A DNA stretch of 64,000 bases from Lethocerus indicus. Its lineage: Eukaryota > Arthropoda > Insecta > Hemiptera > Belostomatidae. The position numbers were made by a program, and so were the translations under genes. The stretch is taken from positions 3,846,925 through 3,910,924 of the forward strand of contig JACDQD010000003.1 in the NCBI GenBank assembly GCA_019843655.1. The letters run 5' to 3'. The notes under the pieces were generated by a model. It did not search any database, was not told the DNA's origin, and saw only the letters and a program-made list of their open reading frames with translations. Shown in pieces: positions 14,301 through 26,419 of the stretch (position 1 is the first letter of the stretch; each line of letters opens with the position of its first letter).

Positions 14301-16849
14301 ATAGCCTAATAATAAAAACAAAAAATGTGTAGTTTCAGTTCTTTAATCTAATTTAACCAATTAGACTATATCCCTTCCACATGATCTGAACATTTACCAT
14401 TAACGGCATTTCAAAATAATGAGGGATACCCCCTTTTTTTATTTTTCACTGTGTTCTGAACTAATAAACCTGCAAGTAACCATAATGAAGAAGAAGATAA
14501 TAATTTCAGATCACGGATTTTGTTCAAGAAAGTAAATTTTATGTGAAACACTAGTTTAAATACACAAATGTTATAAAGAAACTAGTTGTCAGTCATTTTT
14601 TTACAATAATTAACAGTTATATATGGGTATAAAGAATTTTATTGTTATAATGTTATTTGTATGAACAAGTATGAAATCGAAAGTGTATTTAAGAATCGAA
14701 ATCAATGGTTTGATTCATAGACCTTTAACCTCTGAGCCATTAAAGCACCCTTCAATTTTTATAAAGATGGTCAACTGAGATTTAAAAAAAAACTCAAGAT
14801 AACCCAATAATCAATTCACTTTGGAAAAATGTTATCAATAATAGAAAAAAATTTTAGTAATTCATTTAAAGTCCCAGATTAATCGCAAGATATAAGTAAG
14901 GGGTTTTTAAGCCCTTATAAAATCTTATATTTCAATTCCCACTGGTTTAAAGACAGGGAGAAGTGCATTTGGATGTTGGGGATTGATTAGGAATATGTGT
15001 AAAAACTAGATATAAAAGTGGGGAACCCCCGGGTGCATTAACTGTAACTTTACCACTTTTTTTTATGTTATTAAACACTTACAGGTTGTGGTATAGCCGT
15101 TGGTGGGGCGATTCCAGCCTGAGGTTTGAGAGTGGCCAGGGCCTCTCTGGCAGCAGTGACCTCTTTGGTGAGCCTGCCAATGACCCTGCACGCAGCATCA
15201 TGCTGGTAGAGGGCGTGGCTCAGCTCCTGCCTGGCGGTCTGAAGCTGCTGTCTCTGCGTGAAACTCTGCAGCATCACCGCGTCCCATTCATCCTGCAGTG
15301 TCTTTAGAATAGCAGGTATAGATGTTGCCGAAGGCGGTTTCGGTTTGACAACGGGCGAAGCTGTTCACAATTACACATTTGGTTGAGGTTCAATAAAATT
15401 ATAATTCCAAATTACAGTTCCATAGTGTACAACATGGGAAACCAATATGGAGTGTATAAAATAACGTGCAGAACATGTAATGGCATCTTCACTGACCATA
15501 CTGGAAGATGAATAGAGGATAGGTATAAAGAACACAAAAAAGTGATTAAATATAATGCAGGACCCAATTTTGCCAATCTCATTATCCACTCTAGAACTAG
15601 AAGGCAGGAAAGGCAAGGAAGTGGATATAATAGAGAGTATGGAAATATTTAAGAATAAAAAAATGAGAAAGTAAATTGCCAGAGTGACTCCATATTCACC
15701 CAGCTAATGATACTCATTGACCAATAAAATAAATCTATTTTACACCAGTCACATTTTCTACCGGTTTATTTTCTAAAAATACTGCAGATCAATATGTATT
15801 TCGAGTTGCAGTTCCAGAGAGTAGTAAAATGTGGGAAACCCTTCAATTAAATTCGGGTAGATAAATAAATAAATATTTATATGTAAACAATTGAACACCA
15901 GGAAGTTCGAAGTGAGCAATCCAAACATTCTGGTTTCAGTTTTTTTTTTTATTTACTGAGAATTTAAAAGTTACAAACCACCAAGAAACTGCATAAATAA
16001 ATCTATCTTCCTTAACTTATTGAGGAAAGAAAAAACATTTCCCAAAAGCGAGAACTCTACTGAATACTTTGTAAAAGTTGAACACAAAGGTAATGTACAC
16101 ACAATGATATCATAAATAGCTTCTAAAAATTTTAAAATGTTCAGTGATATATGAGAACTTAATATTTTTATCATATCTGGAAATCACTTTATTAACAGAA
16201 CTAAATAATGACAAAAATTAAAAATAACCAAAAATAAAAGATAACATTTAAAATTTAATATTAAGATGTTAAATGAATAACTAGATCTGTAGGTTATTTA
16301 CTAAACAATATATATATGTATATATATGCAATGTAGTAAGTGAAATTTTGCTATATACTAAACCCACATTCTATCACTCATACAAAATAGAATTGAGGTC
16401 TACCTGCTACTTATTCATAACTACTCACTTTTGATTTCAATAAGCATATCGACAGAAAGCTCCTTCCCATTAATTGGATCAGCTCCATTTTCCGAGACAT
16501 ATTTTTCAATCAGCCGTTTTTCAAATATTGACCCTGATACTGGTGAAACCACAGGATGTTCTGGAACCTCGTTTGATACTGGAATATATTGAATAAAGGC
16601 ATTAAACAGACACTGTGGATTAAACGGATTGTAGGGAACAAATAAAATGTGAAAAAAATACGTCAATTATTATTTTGAATGAGGAAAATCAACAAACAGT
16701 AACACACGATTATAACCCCCAAGACGCCGGTTAGATTATCTACTAGTTTATTAATTTTCTCAATATATCAAAGATTGGTATTAATCAAATTAAAAGTAGG
16801 AAAGTGAGTAATTTATAATCGAAAACTTACTTGCACAACAAAGAGACAT
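9847..16849 (-). CDS. PRPF19: Pre-mRNA-processing factor 19 (U-box E3 ligase, WD40)
   Basis: Core of the NineTeen/Prp19 complex, a nuclear ubiquitin ligase needed for spliceosome activation and DNA-damage signalling. Exons in transcript order: 16849-16831, 16578-16429, 15360-15083, 14305-14111, 13494-13309, 12142-11942, 11646-11508, 10748-10544, 9988-9847. Phases agree and give 504 aa, the same as my recollection of the human protein. The 19-nt first exon reads MSLCCA and joins the U-box ([25 protein letters not shown]). Exon 3 encodes the tetramerising coiled coil ([20 protein letters not shown]) and exon 4 the linker ([19 protein letters not shown]). Exons 5-9 are the WD40 propeller, with repeats such as [39 protein letters not shown] and [18 protein letters not shown], ending [10 protein letters not shown]. 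Exon 3 is clearly richer in G+C than the other exons. Head-to-head with RNF185. Confidence 0.97.
11262..11320. repeat. Compound (TG)n(TA)n microsatellite
   Basis: About eight TG units run directly into more than twenty TA units. It lies in the intron between PRPF19 exons 7 and 8, clear of splice sites, and is probably length-polymorphic. Confidence 0.95.
13214..13262 (-). repeat. tRNA-like SINE head fragment (weak)
   Basis: On the minus strand, a match to an RNA polymerase III A box (GTGAGTGGTTAG) is followed about 20 bases on by a B-box-like GTCGTAGGTTCC. The spacing suits a tRNA-derived SINE head more than a tRNA gene: no acceptor stem can be formed. It lies in PRPF19 intron 5, next to exon 5. 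Confidence 0.3.
15427..15640 (+). mobile_element. Penelope-like element remnant, GIY-YIG endonuclease region
   Basis: In PRPF19 intron 2, antisense to the gene. Conceptual translation from 15433 gives [15 protein letters not shown], then FTDHTGR, a TGA, and in the same frame [12 protein letters not shown] and NFANLI. This matches the order of motifs in the GIY-YIG endonuclease that ends Penelope-like retroelement proteins (GVYKLTC, then TGR, then the Arg/Lys-rich KEH motif, then the FAxHL-like motif). The stop sits right after TGR, and no reverse-transcriptase motifs were found upstream, so it is a decayed fragment. The family is inferred from motif order only. The bases up to about 15,870 may belong to the same or another element. 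Confidence 0.6.
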
Positions 16850-18069
16850 ATTAAAACACTAAAACTTTTTCGAAGAAGCACGACACAAGAACCTGCACAG
16901 TATTAAGCGGGCGCACTAACCAACTTCACAATATTTGTGATCACGAAACCTGATACAAATTTGAAATTCGTTCCGTCCGAAATAAAATTTGTTATTTTTT
17001 AACAAATGAAAAATTTTAAACGCGAAGAATAGGTATAGTATAAAGATAGCGAACTATACTCCATCCGAATGCACGGCATACACAACGTTTTGAACGCACA
17101 TTTTGCAAGCATTCCCACCTAACAGAAACACCAATCAAAGAAGCAGCTCCTCTGTCTAAAGCGGACCACACGATTTGAACGTGCATTATAGCAACGACTG
17201 AGAATTATTCATTTCATTCGATAATGAAACGAATAATTACATTAACAAGAAATATTTTCAAAAATACCAATTTCTAGGTTCGGTAAGTTCACTAACAGAA
17301 ACTATATACATAAATCTAAACTTATGCCTAAACTCATCTTTGATAATTATGTCCATCAATCATGAAAATTACAATTGTTTCTATAATAATCCGATATCTA
17401 AATGTGTACAAAGAAGTATGAAAAAATTATTTTTTCATTCCGCGGTCCTGTATTTTATTAGGATTTTATTAGCATAACGTCCAGTAAACTATTTTCGGTG
17501 AGTTTGTTTTAAACAAATGATAGTTTCGCGTGAAAAAAAAATTTTCTGTTTGGCTGGGATAAATTTGTTTTCACAGGCATGGAACAGACGTTCAACCCGT
17601 GATTTGAATTGTACGGTCCGAAATTCTGTTCTGGAATTTTTCAGGTTCGGGCAGACTGGACGAAGGGCCCGCCGAGATGGACGGTTTTCTCTAAGTCGAA
17701 GGTGGTGGGGGGCGATTCAACAAGCTATTGTTGTTGCAGCGCCCTGTAACTTTGTTGCGCGACATTCGAACGTCTGTTAACAGGTTTCACCGCTGGTGCT
17801 CGGCTCGCCAATTTGCGCTCTTCATACGAGTCCCGTCCCAAGGAGCCCTCCAGGTAATTTCAACCCGGGGCCCCCGTTTTTTCCGTAGATTTCCTTCGGC
17901 CGAAACCCTCCCCCCCCCAGCCCCCCGCTCGGGCGCCGTTAATAATTGATGGCCCGGCCGATCCCGCCCCGATCGGACGGAAGGTCATTCGGTCCTTTTC
18001 CCCCCGGGCCTCTTCTGCCATCCGTTTAATTAATTTTTTTGTTTCACGCCCCTCGATTCAACACTAAGG
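16850..18069. promoter_or_regulatory. Divergent promoter region between PRPF19 and RNF185
   Basis: The two start codons face away from each other across 1.2 kb. The PRPF19 side is AT-rich, while about 17,640-18,060 is strikingly GC- and CpG-rich, with poly-C runs near 17,910, which is most simply the RNF185 promoter and 5' UTR. Open frames there are by-products of the composition. No individual transcription-factor site is claimed. Confidence 0.55.
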
Positions 18070-21000
18070 ATGGCGACGACCGACTCTCCGGGCTCCTCGA
18101 AAAACGGCAAGGACGGCGGCGACGAGATGGAAGACAACCCGATGTTTGAATGTAACATATGCCTTGAAACTGCCAAAGACGCTGTTGTCAGCATGTGCGG
18201 ACATTTGTTTTGGTAAGTTAAACCCAAATTGTTTTCACGGCATTAAAAAGTAAAATTTTTAGACGTATTCCCTCGCCCTGGAAGTTAATAACACTGGCAG
18301 TGATTCCTCGATTGTTTTTCTTGCATCAGCCAATATTGATTATATTAAATAAGGAAAGGTTTCTTATGTTTAGAGAAATAAGATTTATTCCGACAAGGCC
18401 ATTTCTTTTGACCCTTTATAACCAGAACAGACCTTGTTATGACAGTATTGTCAACAAATACATTTGACTGCCAAATATCTTAATAACTTACCTAACCTGC
18501 AATTAATAAGCTAATTAACATTGTTAATTCAGTTGTCATGATAATAACAAATTATAGTGCTGTCTTATTTGAGTGTTGGTACAGATCGAATCTTGGTCAC
18601 TTGATTTATTTTTTACTGAGGATGATAGTTGAGTCATGTGACTGATAAGGAGGTGTCACAAGTAGATCAGATATGTCTTGTAACAATGGTTTTTTAAATT
18701 TGATAGTGAATTATACCTTGCCTTTTTTATTTAATTTTCAGTAAAATCTTTAAAAACTATTAACGATTAATTAATTATTATATCCATATAAAATATTTCA
18801 TGTACAAGAGAATATGACTTTATTATTTCATTAATATCCTGTAAAAGATAAATTTAGAATATTTATTATTACATTATATAATTTTGAACTTTAGTTTAAA
18901 AAGTGATATGCTAATAAAACTCGTATGTCTGTTTTTAATAACCAAAATAATGTGTCATATTTGAAATAAGTAAAATTATATTGGTGCAGTATTTAATATG
19001 GTCTTGATGAGACTTGTTTGGCATACAAGGGAATAAATGGCAAAAACATCTATTTAATGACTAATATCTTTCCATTTTGAATGTGTCAGGGGTACTTTTT
19101 AGTTGTAATCCATTATTTAATTGTTATATACTGAACAATATTCAGTTTCTGCCAAGGGAAAATGAGTTCTTTTCATCTTAATGAGACAGTTTATTTTTAT
19201 CTTTCCTGAGTGATAATTGTTAATTATTTTTTAAACCGAAAATTTTTGTTGTTATTTTTGGTCATGTTTAAGCTACTTTAGGGAAAGTATAACTTTGGGT
19301 AGAATTTATGTATTCAATGTTAGTAATTGGTAAAACTCGAGTTTTATATTGTGTAAGATTCTTATAAATAGGGAAGAATTTATTGTTTAAATATAGAAAG
19401 TAGTTGCTGCTCCTTTTCAAATACCGATGCTGCATTTTGATAGTACTGGATTAGCTTAATCCCATACAATTGTAGTTGGCAGTGATATTTCAAAATAATT
19501 ATAAAATGATTATAAAATTATAATTTTCAGTTGGCCATGTCTCCATCAGTGGTTAGAAACTCGACCGACCCGTCAGTTGTGCCCGGTATGTAAAGCTGCA
19601 ATTGGCAAAGATAAAGTGATTCCGCTTTATGGAAGAGGCAGTACCCAACAGGAAGACCCCAGGTTAGTAAGATTTATGAAATTGTCGGTTTGCTTAGTGT
19701 AACTTTTAACTTTACATAATAAATATAGAAAAATTTTTAAAAATTTAAATATAGATAATTTTGCGATTGTACTCTTCATATCATTTTCAGAGTCGTTCTA
19801 GGTTTTATTTTAATTCATTATATCAATCTTTAATTTATACCTTTGTAATTACTTTTGAAGTACTTTTTAAATTTAAAAAGGAAGCCTAAATTTTGTTTGC
19901 GATTCACAAATAAAAGAAACAAACCAGGTTCAGTCAGTTATCACGTCTTCTTATATAATGCTAATTAGAATTTATGTCTCAAGGTTGTCTTGAACAAATA
20001 TTAACACTTCTAGCAATGTTAAAAATATGTTAAAAATGTTTAGTATTCCATAACATTTTCTAAAAATATCTTTGTACCATTAAAAAGAATAAGTATTTAT
20101 ATATATATTTCTTACTTTCAGGAATAAGGTTCCTCCAAGGCCTGCCGGTCAGAGAATAGAACCAGAAAACACGACTGTAAGTAATTATATAAGACATATA
20201 TTTATTTATTATTAATATATTATACTTATATATTGTTTTTAACATTATATATTCTGTGAAATATTACCCCGATATATAAATGTGGGGGGGGAATATCTAG
20301 CATATTTTGAGTAAAAAATGTTCAAAACAATTTACACAGATACGCCAAGAAAAAGCCACATAAATAAGATTAATAAAGACAAATGGTCTGGTTTATGATA
20401 ATTCAAACATGCAAGAATGACAATCTTCTTATTATAATATTTTAATTATACTTGTGATCCTGATGGTGGTGCAACAACCAGTCACTGTTCTTGACAACAG
20501 CTGTAATAACAGGATGCTTCATTAGCCGCCAACATGCATAAATACCTCATAATTCAAGCAAATTACTGAAAGATTGATTCTGACAATTGCAAAAAGCTGA
20601 ACTAGTCTTGTTTTGGGCCCAAATTGGTGAATGGAGAAAGAGGGTTGTAAAAAATGATAATGTTCCAATCTCTCATCTTACCTCAGATAAATACCTTAAA
20701 TAAAAATGGTTGTCATTGCAGTATTTTTTATTTTATTCCTGCCCATATGAGACAGTGAGTGGAAAATTTTAAATGTTTTATGAATCTAGGATTTTGCTTC
20801 TTTTGAGCGCATTATTCTTACTTTTTTTAATTTTGTCTGCAGGGTTTTCCGGGCTTTGGATTTGGTGATGGCGGGTTTCATATGTCCTTTGGAATTGGAG
20901 CGTTTCCTTTCGGATTTCTTACTTCGACTTTTATTCATCCCGATCAACGAGCATCTCAAGGTTGGTTGGGCTCAAATTACATTTTGTCTGCTACCTGATG

Positions 21001-21147
21001 TAAATATTAACAGATTTATAATTCCTTTGTTTCTTTTTTTATATTTTTATTGCAGCAACAAGAGGAGGTCCAAATGAAGATGAATTTATATCCAAAATAT
21101 TTTTGTACGTTGCGATATCATTTATTTTGTGGCTTCTTATAGCATAG
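18070..21147 (+). CDS. RNF185: RNF185/RNF5-type RING E3 ubiquitin ligase, membrane-anchored
   Basis: ER (and possibly mitochondrial) membrane E3 ligase acting in ER-associated degradation. Exons: 18070-18212, 19531-19662, 20122-20176, 20843-20960, 21056-21147, giving 179 aa. After a polar N-terminus comes a C3HC4 RING ([20 protein letters not shown], spliced into [25 protein letters not shown] sequence), then [10 protein letters not shown] and the family signature [20 protein letters not shown]. The C-terminus is a hydrophobic anchor ([15 protein letters not shown]) ending at the stop. Exons 1 and 2 split the RING between its Cys-His and Trp-Pro-Cys. Vertebrates have the paralogues RNF5 and RNF185; the length and the FGFGDGGF block fit RNF185 slightly better, but an insect gene may be co-orthologous to both. 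Head-to-head with PRPF19, tail-to-tail with CFAP69. Confidence 0.93.
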
Positions 21148-21776
21148 CCAATCGAAAACAAATTATAAAACATAACATGTATAATGTTTGGCAATCCAAA
21201 ATATAATTATCCTGTTAAAAAATATATTTAGAAATGCGGTTTTGTTAATTATGTGTATTTGGAAAAGAATTATCTGTAATAAGAATATTTGAGGAAAAAA
21301 AGTTTGGCTTATGAGATAGAGTTAACTGTTTTGTATGTAAAATCTATGATATATGAGAAAATATTTGGTGTGTTTGGGTGTAGTACACATAATCATTCCC
21401 TTGTCTTATCTGATGTTATTATTATTATAGACTCATCATGTTTTTTAACATAATCGCATAATTATTTTATTATTTTAGAAAAATGTATAATTTATTTTTG
21501 TTGTTGTTACTTCCAAAGTTTTGGAATTTTGGATTTGTTAAACTATATTTAACAGTGGGGTAAAATTGTTAATTTTTACATTTTAATTTTGTTGTATTTT
21601 CAGTTGAACATTGCCTATAATTTTATTTTGTTTCTTTTTCTGCCTACAAATAATTTGTTAGTAATACTTTATTAAATGTGAAACCACAATAATCCTATAA
21701 AAAAATCTTATATATCATAAGCACACATCAGTAAAAAGCCACATCCCTTGAATCGATGTATAAATTATTGATATAT
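21148..21776. other. Tail-to-tail spacer between RNF185 and CFAP69
   Basis: AT-rich 3' UTR sequence of both genes. TTTATT at 21668-21673 reads AATAAA on the minus strand, about 100 bases past the CFAP69 stop, and is a likely poly(A) signal. No gene is seen. Confidence 0.5.
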
Positions 21777-24700
21777 TTAAAAACTTATATGCACATGTTT
21801 CTTTTTCTGAATTTTCATTTTGTTTAATATTGGCAAATTCCGTAGTTCTTTGGTACTATTCAATATATAATTTCGACCAGTTTTTATCTGAAACACAAAA
21901 TGTAGAATTATAAAATAAAAGTGATGTTATCAATGGTTAAATTAAAAAAAAACATAATCTAACATAGAAATTGAATTTTGCAATTTCTTACAGTATCATT
22001 TATATATAATCTTGAATAGTTAGAATGAAATAATTTAATTTTTGCTAATTTTGTTCCGTTTATATTTTTGTTTACTTACAGATGTAACATTGGTTTCAAA
22101 TAGGTAGATCACATGATGATCATCATCTTCCTTATTTGAATTAGTAGCCATATTATCATGTATTTGTTGAACTTGTTCGGCTTTTGCTTGTGTCAGTGCT
22201 TTATGATCCCTAACTCGTATTTCATATTCTATTTCTCTTAAAGAAGTCAAAGCATTTCCAAGCCTGCATGACTTTAACTTTTTGTACAAATCTTTTTCTT
22301 CAGTAATAATCTGTAGGGATAAATGTATGTATGTATGTATGTGTACATTTATATATACATATAAAATGTTTGCAATCAGATATAATGAATTTAAAACAAT
22401 ATTATGTTTTATTCCACTCATATTAACCAACATATATTTTAGATTCTTCTGGAGATTCTTTTTCTTTTTATTTAAGTATGTGGGATTATGAAACTGTAAA
22501 AAAAATTACTGTGGCAATGAGAAATCAAATTATGTTACAATTTATGTTTTCTAAACTTAGGGAATGTTGAATGATACTTTAAACCTGAATTGTGAAAATA
22601 AAACATTCATTATATTATAGTATTATTATTCCACAGTACATATTTGAATTCAAAAGAGATCTTATTTAAATAAAAATAATGGTGTGGATGATTTGCCAGT
22701 AATATTGCTTTATGAAAATGATTTTAATATCGATAATATGATAATATTAAATATTCCTGCATAATCATTTTATTTGAATTTGTAATTTACAAAAGTTATA
22801 TTAAACATTTATTAAATTAAATAGCTGTTATTTAAGTTTCATTATATTTTTTTTCCTTCTCCAAGTGTTTTCTTTTACTATTATTTGTCCTATTGAGCAT
22901 ATATTATTCCTGCTTTATGTATCTTAAACTTTTATAGATTTGTCACTAAATGAGAGAGACTGTTAATCCGAAAATTACCTTGAATGTAGTTCATGAGAAT
23001 AAAAAACTCACTCGTTTCTGTTCAGATGCATGGAGACTTAGTTGCTCTCTCTGTATATAACTTCCCCATTGTATATGTTTCATTGCTAATTGATGTACAA
23101 GGTTTGCACTAACAGGAAGCAGGGAAATCATTTCGTGATTCCTTTGTAGTGGCTTCCAGATTTCCCACCAAATTTCTCCTTCTTTTAAGCACTCGTAATA
23201 TTCTATCAGCTTCAACGTAATCTAAATTTCCAATGAACAGTCTCATTATTTTTTTAATGAAAAGTTCATATTACCATAGGTGCTATGAAACTGAACAAAT
23301 TAAATATTTAAATAAGTGATTATTTAATATTGTAAGCTCAATTAAGTTGGGTTGTCTGCAGAATAAAATAAGTTGTAGCTGACAATAGACTCAATAATTA
23401 ATTAATGCTTGAAATAATGCAAGCTATTGAGGGAGGATAGTTCATTCATTACTCAAGTTTTGAATTGGTGGAAAAGTGTGTTAGCTTTGGGAATCAAACT
23501 CATGACTTCCTGTACACTGTAAACAGTCTTACGTTTAGAGCTATACAAGAACTCCAATTATACATTTGGACAATGAATTAACAATCTTATAATAATAGTC
23601 TGACACATACATTACAAACTGTTTTACAATTTATTTTCAATTAATTATGTAACTCCTTAGTTATTATTTATTTGGTTTGCTTACCTTGTCCTGTATGGAT
23701 TCAGGCATGTATTGGATATTATATGTTTGTTCAATTATTGAACCAATAAATTTATGATGATTCAAGAGCAATGTGACAATTGCAAACAGTTTAGGCCTGA
23801 AACAGCAGTACATATCCAATAATGCAACATTGGAGTTGTCCACAAGAAACTGTTTTTGGATTTCCCCCATTAACGGTTCTTCGATGTCTGAAAAAATACA
23901 AAATTTATTAAATTAGCGTGTTGTTCTAATTAACAATGAAGGACAAATTTATGTGAGTTAGATTAAGATATTTATGAAGGGGTCTGCAAATGGTGAAAAT
24001 ATCAAAAGTTGTGGTACTGTCTCCTAGTGTTTGTGTGATCCATTGCGAGGATGGCCTCAGATTATCACCTATGTAAGTCCACTCAATTAGAAATAAAGAT
24101 GCACTTCTCATAATAGAATGCTATCGACAATGGTGAGAAATTTAAAGTAGACTAATATAGGCCTGAACAAATAAAAGGGGAAAGTAAATCCCACAAGTGA
24201 CCATATTTATGTTAATTAACATTTACTTAAACTCTGAATAATGTATCTATGAAGCATTTAATGTTAAATAACTTTCTGGCCACATAAATTTCAATATAAT
24301 TATACCCCATCTGCAATGAAAATTTTGAACTATTCATAAATTTCTTAAATGAAACATTATGTATGACAGGGGTGTCAAACTGACTTTCTCCTGTTGGCTG
24401 TATTTCATATTTTAATATGATGTGGGCCTCTGAAATAAAATAGTGTGTATATTAAAGTGTTGACTTAATAAATAATTTCTTCAGTCTATAGAAGAAGATA
24501 CTAATTAAATTTATATTAGTCCAAAATACGATATTTAGATAAAAAAATTACCTTTACTAATAAGAAAAGTTACAGGTATTGTTCCCGAGAATGTTTAATT
24601 GGATAATCGTGATCGTTTTCTGTGATATTTAGTTATTATATTGAAATAATGTTATCACTGTTACAATATTATTGAATAAAAAAAATCGTGTTGACACCCC

Positions 24701-25276
24701 TAATTTACAACCTTATGCACATTTGTGGTTTTATTTTTTTAAATTTGTTATTTATAAGTATTATTTTTCATATTTCTTTTATAAATGCACTGTTTGTTAT
24801 TGTTTAATTTTGTTTTCATTCGCTGGGTGAAGGTGATGACGGGAATGCTGTAAACGGAATCCAACACACTCAAGACTTTCTTGCGGATTTTGGTGATAGT
24901 AGTGATGATGATGATTATAATGATGGTGGTGATCATGATTATGATGATCACACTGACAGTGGTGACCAATGTCGTTAGTATATTGAAATAATTTTGTCTG
25001 TTATAATATTATTGAATATAAAAAAAATATTGTGTTTGACACCCCTAATTTACAATTTTATGCACATTTGTGGTTTTATTTAATATTTGGTATTTATAAG
25101 TATCATTTTTCATATTTTTTTCTTATAAATGCACTGTTCATTATTGTTTAATATTGTTTTCATTCACTGGATGAAGGTGATGACGGGAATGCTGCAAACA
25201 TATCCAGTGGAATCCAACATACTCAAGACTTTCCTGAGGATTTTGATGATAGTAGTGATGATGATGATAATCGAGG

Positions 25277-25307
<31 letters not shown>

Positions 25308-26355
25308 GGTGGTGATGATGATGATGATGTTGATGATGATCTTTATGATGGAGATCAAAATGATAATTACCATTGGCATCACGCTCAAATCGATGATGAT
25401 TATGATCAAACTGATGATGATGAGTTGGATGTTGATGATGAGGAGGAGGAGGAGGAGGATGATGGCGATTATAGTGACAATCAGGCAGTCAATGATGATG
25501 ATGACAATAGTGACAATTTAAGTGGAGAACACCAAAATCATTTGGTTACAGTAGAAATGAACAATATAAATGACTCAGACAACATGGATGAAGAAGAATA
25601 CGAAGAAGATGAAGATTATGACAGTGATGAGCACAGTTTAGATAGTTCCAATGTCATTTATAGCTTACCCTCCAGTGACAGCGAAGATTATTGAAAGCTA
25701 TGAAAGGGAAGTGAATTTAAAAAAAATTAAAACAAAAGAAAACATATTTTTCTATTAACCTGCTATACAGCCATTGATATCTCTGCAAACTCTGTTCCTA
25801 TGCTCCTGTTGTCGCCATAGTCGGCATAAAAAATGCATAATGTTTTCGCCACTGTTGTTACCCCTCCATGTTATCACTTGTACAATCGAACTCTCATCTT
25901 CTATTAGATCCACCAGCAGGCTCAAGTAGATCATCTGAACTGGGTATATTGATGTCTGAAAAAATTAGAATTTCTTCAAATATATTATATTATTCGATAT
26001 TTTTGTTGCATTTGAAATATGTTTAATCTGTTTTAGCTTTACATACATATATCATATCAATTATTAAAAAAAGTCCTCCAGATCTGATTAAACTTTTCCT
26101 GTTTTCAGAATTGACCAGTATCAGGCCCCAAATAAAATTACCTACAGAAATAATTAAACTGAAAACAAAATATTATCTTTTTAATTTAGAACATGTTAAA
26201 TAAGAGGACTTATAAATAATATAAGTTATTGATGGAAGTTAGATTGATAGATTTGTATAAATAAGTGGAAGAAAAAATATATGCATATTTTATATATATT
26301 TTCCTCCAGTTATTTTGATGTAAAATTACTATTATGCTAACCTTGAAATATATAG

Positions 26356-26419
<64 letters not shown>

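Noticed and set aside
17517..17949. Overlapping Arg-rich open frames upstream of RNF185
   Set aside because: They lie in the GC-rich promoter/5' UTR region, have no protein likeness and are open because stop codons are rare in GC-rich DNA.
25129..25521. Met/Val-rich + strand open frame of 130 codons
   Set aside because: It is the poly-ATG/GTG reading of the GAT/GGT repeat; the Asp-rich frame is longer and less repetitive at its 3' end, so this one is a shadow.
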